Assembly: GCA_038529265.1 (NCBI GenBank)
Contig: JBCBDX010000003.1
Coordinates: forward strand, 124,001 to 188,000
Direction of reading: 5' to 3'
Length of the DNA: 64,000 bases
Origin: JBCBDX01 sp038529265
GTDB lineage: Bacteria > Pseudomonadota > Alphaproteobacteria > Rhizobiales > Rhizobiaceae
Under the pieces are notes generated by a model. The model was not told the origin of the DNA. It did not search any database and saw only the letters and a program-made list of their open reading frames with translations. The translations under genes and the position numbers were made by a program. Shown in pieces: positions 25,972 to 34,915 of this stretch; the first letter of the stretch is position 1, and each line of letters opens with the position of its first letter.

Positions 25972-27009
25972 ATGACCGATCCTGACCGCATCATATCAGC
26001 CGACAAGCGAGACGAGGACTTCGATACCTCCCTGCGTCCGCAGACGCTTGATGATTTTACCGGTCAGGCGGCTGCGCGAGCCAATCTGAAGGTCTTTATC
26101 GAGGCGGCCAAGAAACGGGGCGAAGCGCTCGATCACGTGCTCTTTGTTGGCCCGCCAGGCCTTGGAAAGACCACGCTTGCCCAGATCATGGCTAAAGAGC
26201 TGGGTGTCAATTTTCGTGCGACTTCCGGTCCGGTGATCGCCAAGGCCGGTGATCTGGCCGCGCTTTTGACCAATCTCGAAGAGCGCGATGTTTTGTTCAT
26301 CGATGAAATACACAGGCTCAATCCGGCAGTTGAAGAAATCCTCTATCCAGCGATGGAAGATTTTCAGCTCGACCTGATCATTGGCGAAGGGCCGGCAGCG
26401 CGTTCCGTCAAAATCGATCTGGCCAGGTTTACGCTGGTGGCTGCCACAACCCGGCTTGGACTCTTGACCACGCCCCTGCGCGATCGTTTTGGGATACCGG
26501 TGCGACTGAATTTCTACACCGTCGATGAGCTCGAAAGCATCGTCACGCGTGGCGCTCGCATCATGGGCTTGCCGATGACCAAAGACGGTGCGCGTGAAGT
26601 TGCAGCACGTGCGCGTGGCACGCCTCGTATTGCTGGACGGCTTTTGCGCCGCGTGCGCGATTTTGCTGATGTTGCAGGCGCTGATAGTGTGGATGCCGAG
26701 GTTGCTGACACTGCGCTATCGCGCCTGGAAGTTGATAAGATCGGACTTGATGAGCTGGATCGGCGTTATTTGAACCAGATTGCGCGTAATTTTGGCGGCG
26801 GTCCCGTGGGGATTGAGACGATTGCTGCGGCCTTGTCGGAGCCACGCGATGCTATCGAAGACATCATTGAGCCTTACCTTATCCAGCAAGGGTTTATTCA
26901 GCGTACGCCACGCGGCCGTATCCTGACCACAAATGCTTGGGGGCATCTGGGATTGGCGGCTCCGACCAATCTTGCTGCTACGCAAGTGGGCCTGTTTGAT
27001 GAAGAGTGA
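25972..27009 (+). CDS. ruvB: Holliday junction branch migration ATPase RuvB
   Basis: A 345-residue AAA+ motor that drives branch migration with RuvA. Walker A is GPPGLGKTT (residues 60-68), Walker B is LFIDEIHRL, the sensor region is AATTRLGLLTTPLRDRFGI, and the C-terminal winged helix ends with QQGFIQRTPRGR. Full length for the family. It follows the inserted membrane protein gene after 13 bases. Confidence 0.98.
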   Translation: MTDPDRIISADKRDEDFDTSLRPQTLDDFTGQAAARANLKVFIEAAKKRGEALDHVLFVGPPGLGKTTLAQIMAKELGVNFRATSGPVIAKAGDLAALLTNLEERDVLFIDEIHRLNPAVEEILYPAMEDFQLDLIIGEGPAARSVKIDLARFTLVAATTRLGLLTTPLRDRFGIPVRLNFYTVDELESIVTRGARIMGLPMTKDGAREVAARARGTPRIAGRLLRRVRDFADVAGADSVDAEVADTALSRLEVDKIGLDELDRRYLNQIARNFGGGPVGIETIAAALSEPRDAIEDIIEPYLIQQGFIQRTPRGRILTTNAWGHLGLAAPTNLAATQVGLFDEE

Positions 27010-27075
27010 GCAGTAGCTTCAAAGTTGAGTCAGTGTTAGTTGGATGTAACGTCAACCATGCTCAATGAGGAAAGC

Positions 27076-27681
27076 ATGACTTATCAAAGCCGCGATGAAC
27101 GTCAAAAACACTATGATGCGCTGGTTGATGCCGCGCGGCGTGATGAACAGATAGTCGATACCAACAACAATTTGACACGCGAACTTATTGACGGTGTCGT
27201 GGTTAGACATACTCCAACTTATATCGACAAAAGAGGCATGGTTTTCGAGTTGCTCGATGAGCGTTGGCCTGAATATAAAGATGCGATGACATATGCATTT
27301 CTTTTCACCGTCAGACCCAAAATCGTCAAAGGTTGGAGCATGCATTTTGAGCATGAAGACCGTTACTGTCTGATCAAGGGTGAAATGCTATTGGTGCTCT
27401 ACGATCCCAGGCCGAGTTCTCCGACTTTCGGGAAAATCAATGAGATCTATTTCTCTGAGCACGAGCGTAAGGTCGTCAACATTCCCATCGGTGTTTGGCA
27501 TGCTGATTTGGGTTTGGGCACGCAAGACGCTGTGGTCGTCAACTTTCCGACGATGGCCTATCGTTACGATGCGCCAGACAAAATTCGACTTCCCATCGAG
27601 ACCGACCTTATTCCTTATCGTTTTCCAGAAGACTGTGATGGCGGCGGTTGGCCCAAAAAGGATTTGGCTGAAAGCGACTAG
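27076..27681 (+). CDS. dTDP-4-dehydrorhamnose 3,5-epimerase-like cupin protein
   Basis: A 201-residue protein with an RmlC-like cupin fold. Seen are SMHFEHEDRYCLIKGEMLLVLYD, the ISFSEHERKVVNIPIGVWHA-type second half, and TMAYRYDAPDKIRLPIETDLIPY, which matches dTDP-4-dehydrorhamnose 3,5-epimerase relatives. There are no other rhamnose genes nearby, so it may act on another nucleotide sugar. The ATG at 27076 follows GAGGAAAGC; two earlier starts in frame lack such a site. Convergent with the GH5 gene, overlapping it by four bases. Confidence 0.72.
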   Translation: MTYQSRDERQKHYDALVDAARRDEQIVDTNNNLTRELIDGVVVRHTPTYIDKRGMVFELLDERWPEYKDAMTYAFLFTVRPKIVKGWSMHFEHEDRYCLIKGEMLLVLYDPRPSSPTFGKINEIYFSEHERKVVNIPIGVWHADLGLGTQDAVVVNFPTMAYRYDAPDKIRLPIETDLIPYRFPEDCDGGGWPKKDLAESD

Positions 27682-28928
27682 TTGAGTGGCGCAATGGCCA
27701 TATCGTCTAAAAGCGTATTGGACAGCGCTTCACCGCCATAGGCCTGCATTAGCCCAAATGCACCGCCGAAAGACCAAACTGACCAGCCAAATCCATAGTC
27801 TTCGGCCAAGCTGATCATGTCTTGCATGTAGGCGAGGCGCCATTGGTCGGGCACGGCAAGATCGCTGCCGTATTCACGACCGATCATGCCAAATTCACCG
27901 AGAAATATCTGCGATCTTGGGATGTTGTGCGCATCTGCCCAGCGCGCCGCGGTTTCAAAAGGTTCGCGCAGGGAGGCTTTTAGCTTTTCAGGCGTATCAG
28001 CACTGTTCAGATTGCCAGTCAGCATATCGATAGCGGCATCCTTGTTGTTCGGCCGCGCATGACGCCGGATAGCCGCGACATTTGAAACGATTGTCTCACT
28101 CAAAGCACGAACGCCGTTGCGATAAGGCGGGTAGGGAATGTTGCGCAGATGTGCTGTCAGGTCGCCCGTCCAACCGGCTCCCTGATGTGTGATGGCAAAG
28201 GGCTCGTATGAATGGAACGACCAAATAACATTCGAACCGAATGGAGCCGGATCCATGACTGAGAGGCCCTCAGCTGAGCCCCAGCAAGTGCCGGACAGAA
28301 TGACTGTCCGTTCCGGAGATGCGTTGACCACGGCTCGATAGAGTTCGTTTGCCATTGATTGCCATCGCCTTTGAAGGTTGCTGTCATGACAGTCGAGCAT
28401 AGGCTCATTAAGCACTTCGATGGCTAGCCTGTCTGGCGCATAGTGCCTGATTTGTGTGGTAACAAACTCCACCATCCCGACATAGGCCGCAAATGTCTCA
28501 GGCTGTTTAACAATCTGCTCCGCGCCTGCAATCATCGCTTGGTCACGCGGTATTGTGTGCAGGTCAACAATGACGTTGAAGTTTTCTGCAAGGAGGCGGT
28601 CTATGGCTATCTTGATTCCTGCTGCGATGGTACGAAGCCGTTCAGGATCGTTGTTAAATAGAATAAATGCGGGCTCGATGGGCAAGCGGATTGTATCCAA
28701 ACCAGCCTTTCTTAGCGACTGTATTTCCTCGTCCGACACAAAGCTCATCCACTCTGGATAGCTGCTGAATACCTGCCGATCGCCCCAGCTCTCCGGCGAC
28801 GGCCATGTCACCCATAAATCCATGGAAATGCCGCGACCAGGTTGAAACTTTGCGTTTGCCATGGCCGCTGTAGACGCGAACGCGGTAGCAAGCAGCACAG
28901 CAAACCAAAAACAGCATCTTGCAAACAT
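27678..28928 (-). CDS. Exported GH5-family glycoside hydrolase
   Basis: A 416-residue secreted or periplasmic glycosidase of the GH5 (cellulase-like) group. A signal peptide covers about residues 1-24 (ending AAMA). The catalytic pair is visible: acid/base E175 in VLNEP and nucleophile E345 in FLGEFG. Supporting residues include the barrel-strand segment LDTIRLPIEP and H239/Y241 in FHSYEP. The substrate could be a beta-glucan or beta-mannan. It lies between ruvB and ybgC, positions that are usually neighbours, and on the opposite strand. Confidence 0.85.
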   Translation of the reverse strand: MFARCCFWFAVLLATAFASTAAMANAKFQPGRGISMDLWVTWPSPESWGDRQVFSSYPEWMSFVSDEEIQSLRKAGLDTIRLPIEPAFILFNNDPERLRTIAAGIKIAIDRLLAENFNVIVDLHTIPRDQAMIAGAEQIVKQPETFAAYVGMVEFVTTQIRHYAPDRLAIEVLNEPMLDCHDSNLQRRWQSMANELYRAVVNASPERTVILSGTCWGSAEGLSVMDPAPFGSNVIWSFHSYEPFAITHQGAGWTGDLTAHLRNIPYPPYRNGVRALSETIVSNVAAIRRHARPNNKDAAIDMLTGNLNSADTPEKLKASLREPFETAARWADAHNIPRSQIFLGEFGMIGREYGSDLAVPDQWRLAYMQDMISLAEDYGFGWSVWSFGGAFGLMQAYGGEALSNTLLDDMAIAPLN

Positions 28929-28976
28929 GGTGATGATTTCCGATGGATGGAGCTAGTTTGATAACACAGTTGGCTC

Positions 28977-29480
28977 ATGCCCATGAATGAAACTGATGCC
29001 TACGGTAAACGTCCAACCGCTGATGCGTTGCTGGATGGCTGGATGGAGGATGGTGCTCACCATTATCGGGGGCGCATCTATTATGCGGATACCGATCTGT
29101 CAGGCGCCGTTTACCACGCGCGTTATCTTGAAATGTTGGAGCGTGGCCGATCCGATTTCTTGCGCGTTACGGGCATCCTTCATTCCAGTTTGGAGGCGCA
29201 GGATAAGCCCGTCTTCTGGATCGTGCGACGCATGGAAATCGACTGGCTGCGCGGCGCGCGGATCGATGATCTTTTCCAGGTTTCCACCAGAGTAAGTGAT
29301 GTAAAACGCGCCCGCATATTTATGGCGCAAGAAATAAGGCGCGGGGATGAAGTGCTCCTCAAGGCTGACGTTATTGCGGCTCTGATTGATCAGGAAGGCA
29401 AGCCCCAGCGAATGCCAAAGGAGTGGATGCAAGCGTTCAGCGATCTGGTTTCCGCACCTGGCGATGTTCAGTCGAGCTGA
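28977..29480 (+). CDS. ybgC: Tol-Pal associated acyl-CoA thioesterase YbgC
   Basis: A 167-residue hot-dog-fold thioesterase that opens the Tol-Pal cluster. The active-site motif YYADTDLSGAVYHARYLEM is near residue 35. It hydrolyses short or medium acyl-CoA, and in other bacteria associates with lipid synthesis enzymes. Starts at 28977 or 28983 are both possible and neither has a strong ribosome site. A gap of 171 bases separates it from tolQ, so tolQ may have its own promoter. Confidence 0.92.
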   Translation: MPMNETDAYGKRPTADALLDGWMEDGAHHYRGRIYYADTDLSGAVYHARYLEMLERGRSDFLRVTGILHSSLEAQDKPVFWIVRRMEIDWLRGARIDDLFQVSTRVSDVKRARIFMAQEIRRGDEVLLKADVIAALIDQEGKPQRMPKEWMQAFSDLVSAPGDVQSS

Positions 29481-29651
29481 TTCCAACGATCCGTTAAGGA
29501 TAACCAATTATGAACAGGGCTGAGGTAATTGTAACTTTGGCAGCATATCGACCGCCTTGCCTTGGTTTGACCGAATTTACGCCCAAATAGCACGGGGCGT
29601 TTGGCGAATCCGGTAATGCAACGCCGCGGTCCATTAAAGGAATAGTGAAAA

Positions 29652-30380
29652 ATGGAAACGCTTCCACTGGCAACACCCGGCCACGATATGTCGATCCTCG
29701 GGCTTTTTATGCAAGCGGGATGGATCGTTAAAGCCGTTATGCTCGGGTTATTGGCAGCCTCAATCTGGTCATGGGGCATCATCATCGACAAAGTGTTTAT
29801 GTACGGGCGCTACCGCCGTCAGCTAAATCGCTTTGAAGAAGCTTTCTGGTCAGGCCAATCGCTTGAAGAACTCTACCGCACGCTTTCGGATCGAACAGTT
29901 TCCGGCATGGGCGCGATTTTCGTTGCCGCCATGCGGGAATGGAAGAAGTCATTTGAGCGGGGTGCGCGTTCTCCCATCGGTTTGCAGAGCCGGATTGATC
30001 GGGCAATGGATGTAACACTGGCGCGAGAAGCAGATCGCCTGGAGGCGCGGCTTGGGTTTCTGGCTTCTGTCGGCTCTGTGGCGGTGTATGTTGGCCTCTT
30101 TGGCACCGTTATCGGGATTATGACATCTTTTCAGGCCATCGCTGGTTCTGAATCGACAAGCCTTGCGGTTGTCGCACCTGGTATCGCTGAAGCGCTTTTA
30201 GCGACGGCGATCGGGCTGGTGGCTGCTATTCCGGCGCTCGTTGGCTACAATAAGTTGATGACAGATGCAGGCAAATTGAATGGGCAGATGGAAGCCTTCG
30301 CCGATGAGTTCTCTTCTATTCTTTCTCGGCAGATCGATGAGCGGGCCGGTGATAGCACGCAGCGTCAGGCAGCGGAGTAA
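29652..30380 (+). CDS. tolQ: Tol-Pal system motor subunit TolQ
   Basis: A 242-residue inner-membrane protein of the MotA/TolQ/ExbB family. With TolR it uses the proton gradient to energise TolA during envelope constriction. Three membrane helices are visible (MQAGWIVKAVMLGLLAASIW; then ASVGSVAVYVGLFGTVIGIMTSF and EALLATAIGLVAAIPALVGYN). AAAGGAATA lies before the ATG. tolR starts six bases after its stop. Confidence 0.96.
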   Translation: METLPLATPGHDMSILGLFMQAGWIVKAVMLGLLAASIWSWGIIIDKVFMYGRYRRQLNRFEEAFWSGQSLEELYRTLSDRTVSGMGAIFVAAMREWKKSFERGARSPIGLQSRIDRAMDVTLAREADRLEARLGFLASVGSVAVYVGLFGTVIGIMTSFQAIAGSESTSLAVVAPGIAEALLATAIGLVAAIPALVGYNKLMTDAGKLNGQMEAFADEFSSILSRQIDERAGDSTQRQAAE

Positions 30381-30385
30381 GTCCC

Positions 30386-30841
30386 ATGGCCGTTTCTTCT
30401 TCCAAGCGTGTCCGACGTTCTGGTGGTCGTCGTGGTCGAGGCGGACGCGATGCTGCGTTGGTTTCTGAAATCAACGTGACACCGTTTGTTGATGTGATGC
30501 TTGTTTTGCTGATCGTCTTCATGGTTGCCGCACCGCTTCTGACGGTTGGTGTACCGATTGATTTGCCTGAGAGCCGGGCGCAGCAACTTAATGCTGATAC
30601 ACAGCCCATCACGATTTCCATCAATGAAGAAGGTGAAATCTTCCTCCAAGAGACGCCGATTGCCATCAATGAAGTTGTGCCCCGCCTACAAGCTATTGCG
30701 CAGACCGGATTTGATGAGCGCATTTTCATTCGGGGTGATCAGTCCACCAATTATGGAACCATCATGGCCGTGATGGGTCGGATCAACCAGGCTGGTTATC
30801 GCAATCTCGGGCTTGTGACGCTTCAGGAACGGGACGGCTAG
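30386..30841 (+). CDS. tolR: Tol-Pal system motor subunit TolR
   Basis: A 151-residue ExbD/TolR protein. A basic N-terminus (SSKRVRRSGGRRGRGG) leads into EINVTPFVDVMLVLLIVFMVAAPLL. That membrane helix carries the essential aspartate that conducts protons. A periplasmic domain follows. The overlap-free spacing with tolQ (five bases) and tolA (six bases) shows one operon. Confidence 0.96.
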   Translation: MAVSSSKRVRRSGGRRGRGGRDAALVSEINVTPFVDVMLVLLIVFMVAAPLLTVGVPIDLPESRAQQLNADTQPITISINEEGEIFLQETPIAINEVVPRLQAIAQTGFDERIFIRGDQSTNYGTIMAVMGRINQAGYRNLGLVTLQERDG

Positions 30842-30847
30842 TCAGCC

Positions 30848-31918
30848 ATGCGGGTTGGTGTTTTCACATCGACTGTCGCCCATGCACTGCTCCTTGGTTG
30901 GGGGTTGGTGAGTTGGGGCGCGCCGGAAGCTTTCGATGTGGAAGATGTTGAAGCACTGCCCATTGATCTGGTTTCAATCGAAGAGTTCACACAAATTCAG
31001 GAAGGCTCGCAGGATGCGCCCAAAGACGGCCCCGCCGCACCCGATCAGGTGATCAATCCGGAACCACGCCTGGAAGCCGAGAACATAGGAACGCAGGAAC
31101 AGGACCAAACGACGCCTGAGACCGAGGAACAGTTGGCGGTCGAGGTGGAAGAAGCGCGATTACCCGAACCGGTGGAAACTGAAACACCAGAGCCGACGCC
31201 GCGCCCGGATCCAGAGCCGACACCAGCGCAGCCTGAAGAGACGCCAGCAGCGCCCGCTACCGAGGTCGCGCCGGAGCCAGAGTTGCGCCAGGAGATTGCA
31301 CCTGATCCGGTGGAAGAGGTCATTGAGGCGGCTGAACCAGAGCCGACGCCCGAAGAAGAGTTTGTGACGCTGCCCGAGGATCTTCCGGTACCGGCCGCAA
31401 GACCAGAGCGCCCGCCGGCGCAAACCGCTCAGACGCCTGAGCGCGAGAACCGTGATGCACAGGAAGAGCGCCTAACGCAACAACAACCGACAAATGATGA
31501 TCAGGCATCGGAAGATATTGCGTCACTGATCAACCGTGACCGCGGCTCAGGCGGTGGTGCTGCCTCATCCACCGAACAGGCCTCACGTGGCGGTGAGACC
31601 ACAACTGGTGGTACGACACTGACTCAAAGCGAAATGGATTCCTTGCGTGGACAAATCCAGGCCTGCTGGAACCCACCCGCAGGTGTGTTGGATGCTTCCG
31701 ATCTACGTGTGTCGGTGCGCTTCTCGCTTGACGAAAGCGGTAAGTTGTCCGGTCGCCCACAGGTGACCGCTTCTTCTGGAAACCGTCAGGCTGACGAAAG
31801 CGCAATCCGGGCTGTTCAGCGCTGCAATATTCAAAACGATGGTTTTCAACTGCCAGCTGACAAGTTTGCCGCCTGGCGTGATGTTGTCGTTAATTTCGAT
31901 CCAAGTGAGATGTTCTGA
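30848..31918 (+). CDS. tolA: Tol-Pal system envelope-spanning protein TolA
   Basis: A 356-residue protein. It has an N-terminal inner-membrane anchor (FTSTVAHALLLGWGLVSW), a long proline/glutamate-rich linker (about residues 45-230, with repeated EPTP and PEPE patterns), and a C-terminal domain that contacts TolB and Pal (SLRGQIQACWNPPAG to VVVNFDPSEMF). The linker is low-complexity protein without exact DNA repeats. It replaces the alanine/lysine helix of enterobacterial TolA, as is common in alphaproteobacteria. Confidence 0.93.
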   Translation: MRVGVFTSTVAHALLLGWGLVSWGAPEAFDVEDVEALPIDLVSIEEFTQIQEGSQDAPKDGPAAPDQVINPEPRLEAENIGTQEQDQTTPETEEQLAVEVEEARLPEPVETETPEPTPRPDPEPTPAQPEETPAAPATEVAPEPELRQEIAPDPVEEVIEAAEPEPTPEEEFVTLPEDLPVPAARPERPPAQTAQTPERENRDAQEERLTQQQPTNDDQASEDIASLINRDRGSGGGAASSTEQASRGGETTTGGTTLTQSEMDSLRGQIQACWNPPAGVLDASDLRVSVRFSLDESGKLSGRPQVTASSGNRQADESAIRAVQRCNIQNDGFQLPADKFAAWRDVVVNFDPSEMF

Positions 31919-32010
31919 TGTTGACACAATTGGTTGTAAAAGGTGAGCGCTGTATGTCCTATGTGGGCGCTGAAACAAAAAGGGTCTCCGCGGCGGGGGT
32001 GTTTCAATCC

Positions 32011-33306
32011 ATGTTTCTAAGACTATTTGCAGCTTTGAGCTTTGCGATCCTTGCAACGATACCAGCACGCGCGCTGGTTGAAATTGACATCAACCGTGGC
32101 ACCGTTGAGCCATTGCCGGTTGCAGTCACTGACTTTCTGGCCAGTGATGATTTGGGCATGCAGATTTCGCAGGTCATTACTGATAATTTGCGCCGCTCCG
32201 GCATATTCGCGCCGATTGCCAAAGAAGCATTCATAGAGCAAGTTAGTAACACCGATGTTGCGCCGCGGTTTGAAGACTGGCGCGTCATCAACGCGCAAGC
32301 GCTGGTTACCGGTAAAGTCACCGAAGAAGGCGGTGGACGACTTCGCGCCGAGTTTCGTCTTTGGGACACGTTTGCTGATCAACAAATGACTGGCGAACAA
32401 TTCTTCACCAACCGCGAGAATTGGAGGCGCGTTGCGCACATTATTTCTGATGCCATCTATGAGCGTTTGACTGGCGAGAAGGGTTATTTTGATACCCGCG
32501 TCGTCTATGTGGCCGAGAGCGGTCCGCGCGACCAACGCGTCAAACGGCTCGCGATCATGGATCAGGATGGTGCCAACAGACGCTTTCTGACCAATGGCGG
32601 TGACATCGTTTTGACGCCTCGTTTCTCGCCAACGCGTCAAGAAATCACTTACATGGACTTTGCAGGCGGCCAGCCTCGCGTTTACTTGTTGCAGCTCGAA
32701 ACCGGTCAGCGTGAACTGATTGGCGATTTCCCGGGTATGAGTTTTTCACCGCGTTTTTCCCCTGACGGCCAGAAGGTGGTGATGAGCCTCCTACAGCCCG
32801 ATGGCAATTCCAACATTTATGCAATGGACTTGCGCAATCGTTCGACAACGCGGCTCACGAGTTCCCCCTCTATCGATACGTCGCCTTCATTTTCTCCCGA
32901 CAATGCACGCATTGTTTTTGAAAGTGATCGAGGCGGACGCCAGCAGCTTTATGTGATGAACGCCAATGGCGGTCCTGCAGAGCGGATTTCGTTTGGTAAT
33001 GGTTCCTACTCGACGCCGGTCTGGTCGCCGCGTGGCGACCTTGTCGCCTTCACCAAGCAATCGGGTGGCCAGTTTTCAATCGGCGTTATGCGACCCGACG
33101 GATCCGGTGAGCGGATTTTGACAACTGGCTTTCACAATGAGGGGCCGACATGGTCGCCCAACGGTCGTTACATCATGTTCTTTCGTCAGGAGGCTGGTGC
33201 TGGTGGGCCTTTGCTTTATCAGATCGATCTGACAGGCCGTAATGAACAGCCGGTGCCCTTGGACGGGTTCGGCTCAGACCCGGCCTGGTCGCCTTTGCTC
33301 GAATGA
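32011..33306 (+). CDS. tolB: Tol-Pal system periplasmic beta-propeller TolB
   Basis: A 431-residue periplasmic protein that binds Pal and TolA. The N-terminal domain begins LVEIDINRGTVEPLPVAVTDF. A WD-like propeller follows, with repeats such as SPTRQEITYMDF, SFSPRFSPDGQKVVMSL, SPSFSPDNARIVFESDRGG and PTWSPNGRYIMFF. The start is uncertain. The frame is open from an ATG at 31918 that overlaps the tolA stop, but the signal peptide (MFLRLFAALSFAILATIPARA) fits the ATG at 32011 used here; 31954 is a third option. Confidence 0.95.
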   Translation: MFLRLFAALSFAILATIPARALVEIDINRGTVEPLPVAVTDFLASDDLGMQISQVITDNLRRSGIFAPIAKEAFIEQVSNTDVAPRFEDWRVINAQALVTGKVTEEGGGRLRAEFRLWDTFADQQMTGEQFFTNRENWRRVAHIISDAIYERLTGEKGYFDTRVVYVAESGPRDQRVKRLAIMDQDGANRRFLTNGGDIVLTPRFSPTRQEITYMDFAGGQPRVYLLQLETGQRELIGDFPGMSFSPRFSPDGQKVVMSLLQPDGNSNIYAMDLRNRSTTRLTSSPSIDTSPSFSPDNARIVFESDRGGRQQLYVMNANGGPAERISFGNGSYSTPVWSPRGDLVAFTKQSGGQFSIGVMRPDGSGERILTTGFHNEGPTWSPNGRYIMFFRQEAGAGGPLLYQIDLTGRNEQPVPLDGFGSDPAWSPLLE

Positions 33307-33457
33307 TGCCTATAATTTGCCGCATTTCCGGCACAATTGACGCAGCACAGGGACGCGTTACGGCATTAGCAATTGGTTAACCCCATTTCTTGAGCGCCGG
33401 TTAAGGACATTGCGGTTATCAAATGCTTGATAAACCCAACACAATTTGAGGCAAACA

Positions 33458-33967
33458 ATGGCGATCTCATCGATCAGTAATATGCGTGGTAAGGCAGTAT
33501 TGACTGCTTTTGTATGCGCTTTTGCATTGGCTGGCTGCGCGAGAAATACGCCATTGCCTAACAATCCAGGCGATCTTGGCCTGACCAACGGAGCCGCCCC
33601 AGGCTCCACGCAGGATTTTACCGTCAACGTTGGCGACCGCATCTTCTTTGATACCGATTCTTCGGCCATTCGAGCCGATGCTCAAGCGACCTTGGCGCGC
33701 CAGGCGCAATGGCTGAACCAATATCCTAATTATACAATCACGATTGAAGGGCATGCCGATGAGCGCGGAACGCGTGAGTACAATCTGGCATTGGGTGCCA
33801 GACGGGCTGCTGCGACAAAGGCTTATCTTGCCTCGCAGGGTGTGAATGCCGCGCGTATCAACACCTTGTCTTTTGGTAAGGAACGCCCCGTTGCAACCTG
33901 TGATAACATATCGTGCTGGTCACAAAACCGCAGGGCGGTTACAGCGTTGGGTGGTCCGAGTAGTTAA
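33458..33967 (+). CDS. pal: Peptidoglycan-associated lipoprotein Pal
   Basis: A 169-residue outer-membrane lipoprotein. The lipobox LAGC puts the acylated cysteine at residue 27. The C-terminal OmpA-like domain holds FFDTDSSAIRADAQATL and TIEGHADERGTREYNLALGARRA, the residues that bind peptidoglycan. The ATG at 33458 follows GAGGCAAACA. A gap of 150 bases from tolB could hold its own promoter. It anchors the Tol system to the cell wall. Confidence 0.96.
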   Translation: MAISSISNMRGKAVLTAFVCAFALAGCARNTPLPNNPGDLGLTNGAAPGSTQDFTVNVGDRIFFDTDSSAIRADAQATLARQAQWLNQYPNYTITIEGHADERGTREYNLALGARRAAATKAYLASQGVNAARINTLSFGKERPVATCDNISCWSQNRRAVTALGGPSS

Positions 33968-34042
33968 GTCTGCCTTCATTTTGCCTCATCAAGCTCGAAA
34001 AATGTGCTAAATGGCTGTGACTGCGGCTTAATAGGTGGCGAA

Positions 34043-34915
34043 ATGAGATTTTTACTGGCTGTTTTATTGCTCTCAGCTGGATCGTTGGTGAGTGCACACG
34101 CGCAGATCGTTGATCCGCGTGTTTTGCAGTTGGAAGAGCAATTGCGTCAGCTAAACGGGCGCATTGAAGAGCTCAATTTCCAATTGCTGCAAATGCAGGA
34201 AACGCTGAGGCGCCAACAAGAGGACAACGAATTCCGCCTGCAGCAACTGGAAGACCAACAGCAAGGCTCACTTGTGCCAGCACAAACACCAGGTTCGGAA
34301 GAAACGCAGGTAGCCTCAGTTGGGGATGTCGCACCGCCAGCCAAGCAGGATCGCGTTGTGCCTTTGCTACAAGGCAATGAACAACAGCAACAGCTCGATA
34401 CAGCGCCGCGTACACTTGGATCGTTGACTGTTTCACCAAGCGGTGAAGTGCTCGACTCAACCATCGATTTTTCTGACAACGGTATTCGTGACGCGCTCGA
34501 TGGTAATGTTGTTGCCAGCATAGGCGGCGCTCAAAACCCTGAAGAACTGTATGAAGTTGGCTATCGCAACTTGCTCAGTGGTGACTATGCTTTGGCGGAA
34601 GGCGTGTTCCAGTCTTTCATTGAAATCTACCCGAACGATCCGCTGACGGCTGATGCCTATTTTTGGCTGGCAGAAGCAATGTTAGCGCAAGGTCGGTTTG
34701 AAGACGCCGGTGACACATTTGTTGAGCTTAGGACAATCTATCCGCAAGCACGTAAAACATCTGAGACGATGTTGAAGATCGGAACGATCATGGCTGCGCT
34801 TGGCAACCGCGATCTCGCTTGCGCCACGTTTGAGGACGCGGTTTCCACACAACCCGCCATGGCAGTTACAGTGCGGCAACGTATAGAGGCACAAGCTGCA
34901 CAGGCGCAGTGCTAA
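34043..34915 (+). CDS. cpoB: Cell division coordinator CpoB (YbgF)
   Basis: A 290-residue periplasmic protein with a signal peptide (MRFLLAVLLLSAGSLVSAHA). A coiled coil of about residues 16-65 (LEEQLRQLNGRIEELNFQLLQMQETL) is followed by a linker and a C-terminal TPR domain (PEELYEVGYRNLLSGDYALAEGVFQSFIE and YFWLAEAMLAQGRFEDAG). It links Tol-Pal to peptidoglycan synthesis in other bacteria. The ATG at 34043 follows GGTGGCGAA. It overlaps tilS by seven bases. Confidence 0.92.
   Translation: MRFLLAVLLLSAGSLVSAHAQIVDPRVLQLEEQLRQLNGRIEELNFQLLQMQETLRRQQEDNEFRLQQLEDQQQGSLVPAQTPGSEETQVASVGDVAPPAKQDRVVPLLQGNEQQQQLDTAPRTLGSLTVSPSGEVLDSTIDFSDNGIRDALDGNVVASIGGAQNPEELYEVGYRNLLSGDYALAEGVFQSFIEIYPNDPLTADAYFWLAEAMLAQGRFEDAGDTFVELRTIYPQARKTSETMLKIGTIMAALGNRDLACATFEDAVSTQPAMAVTVRQRIEAQAAQAQC

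Noticed and set aside
31000..31500. Possible DNA repeat array in tolA
   Set aside because: The proline/glutamate-rich linker repeats only at protein level with variable codons; no exact tandem unit is seen.
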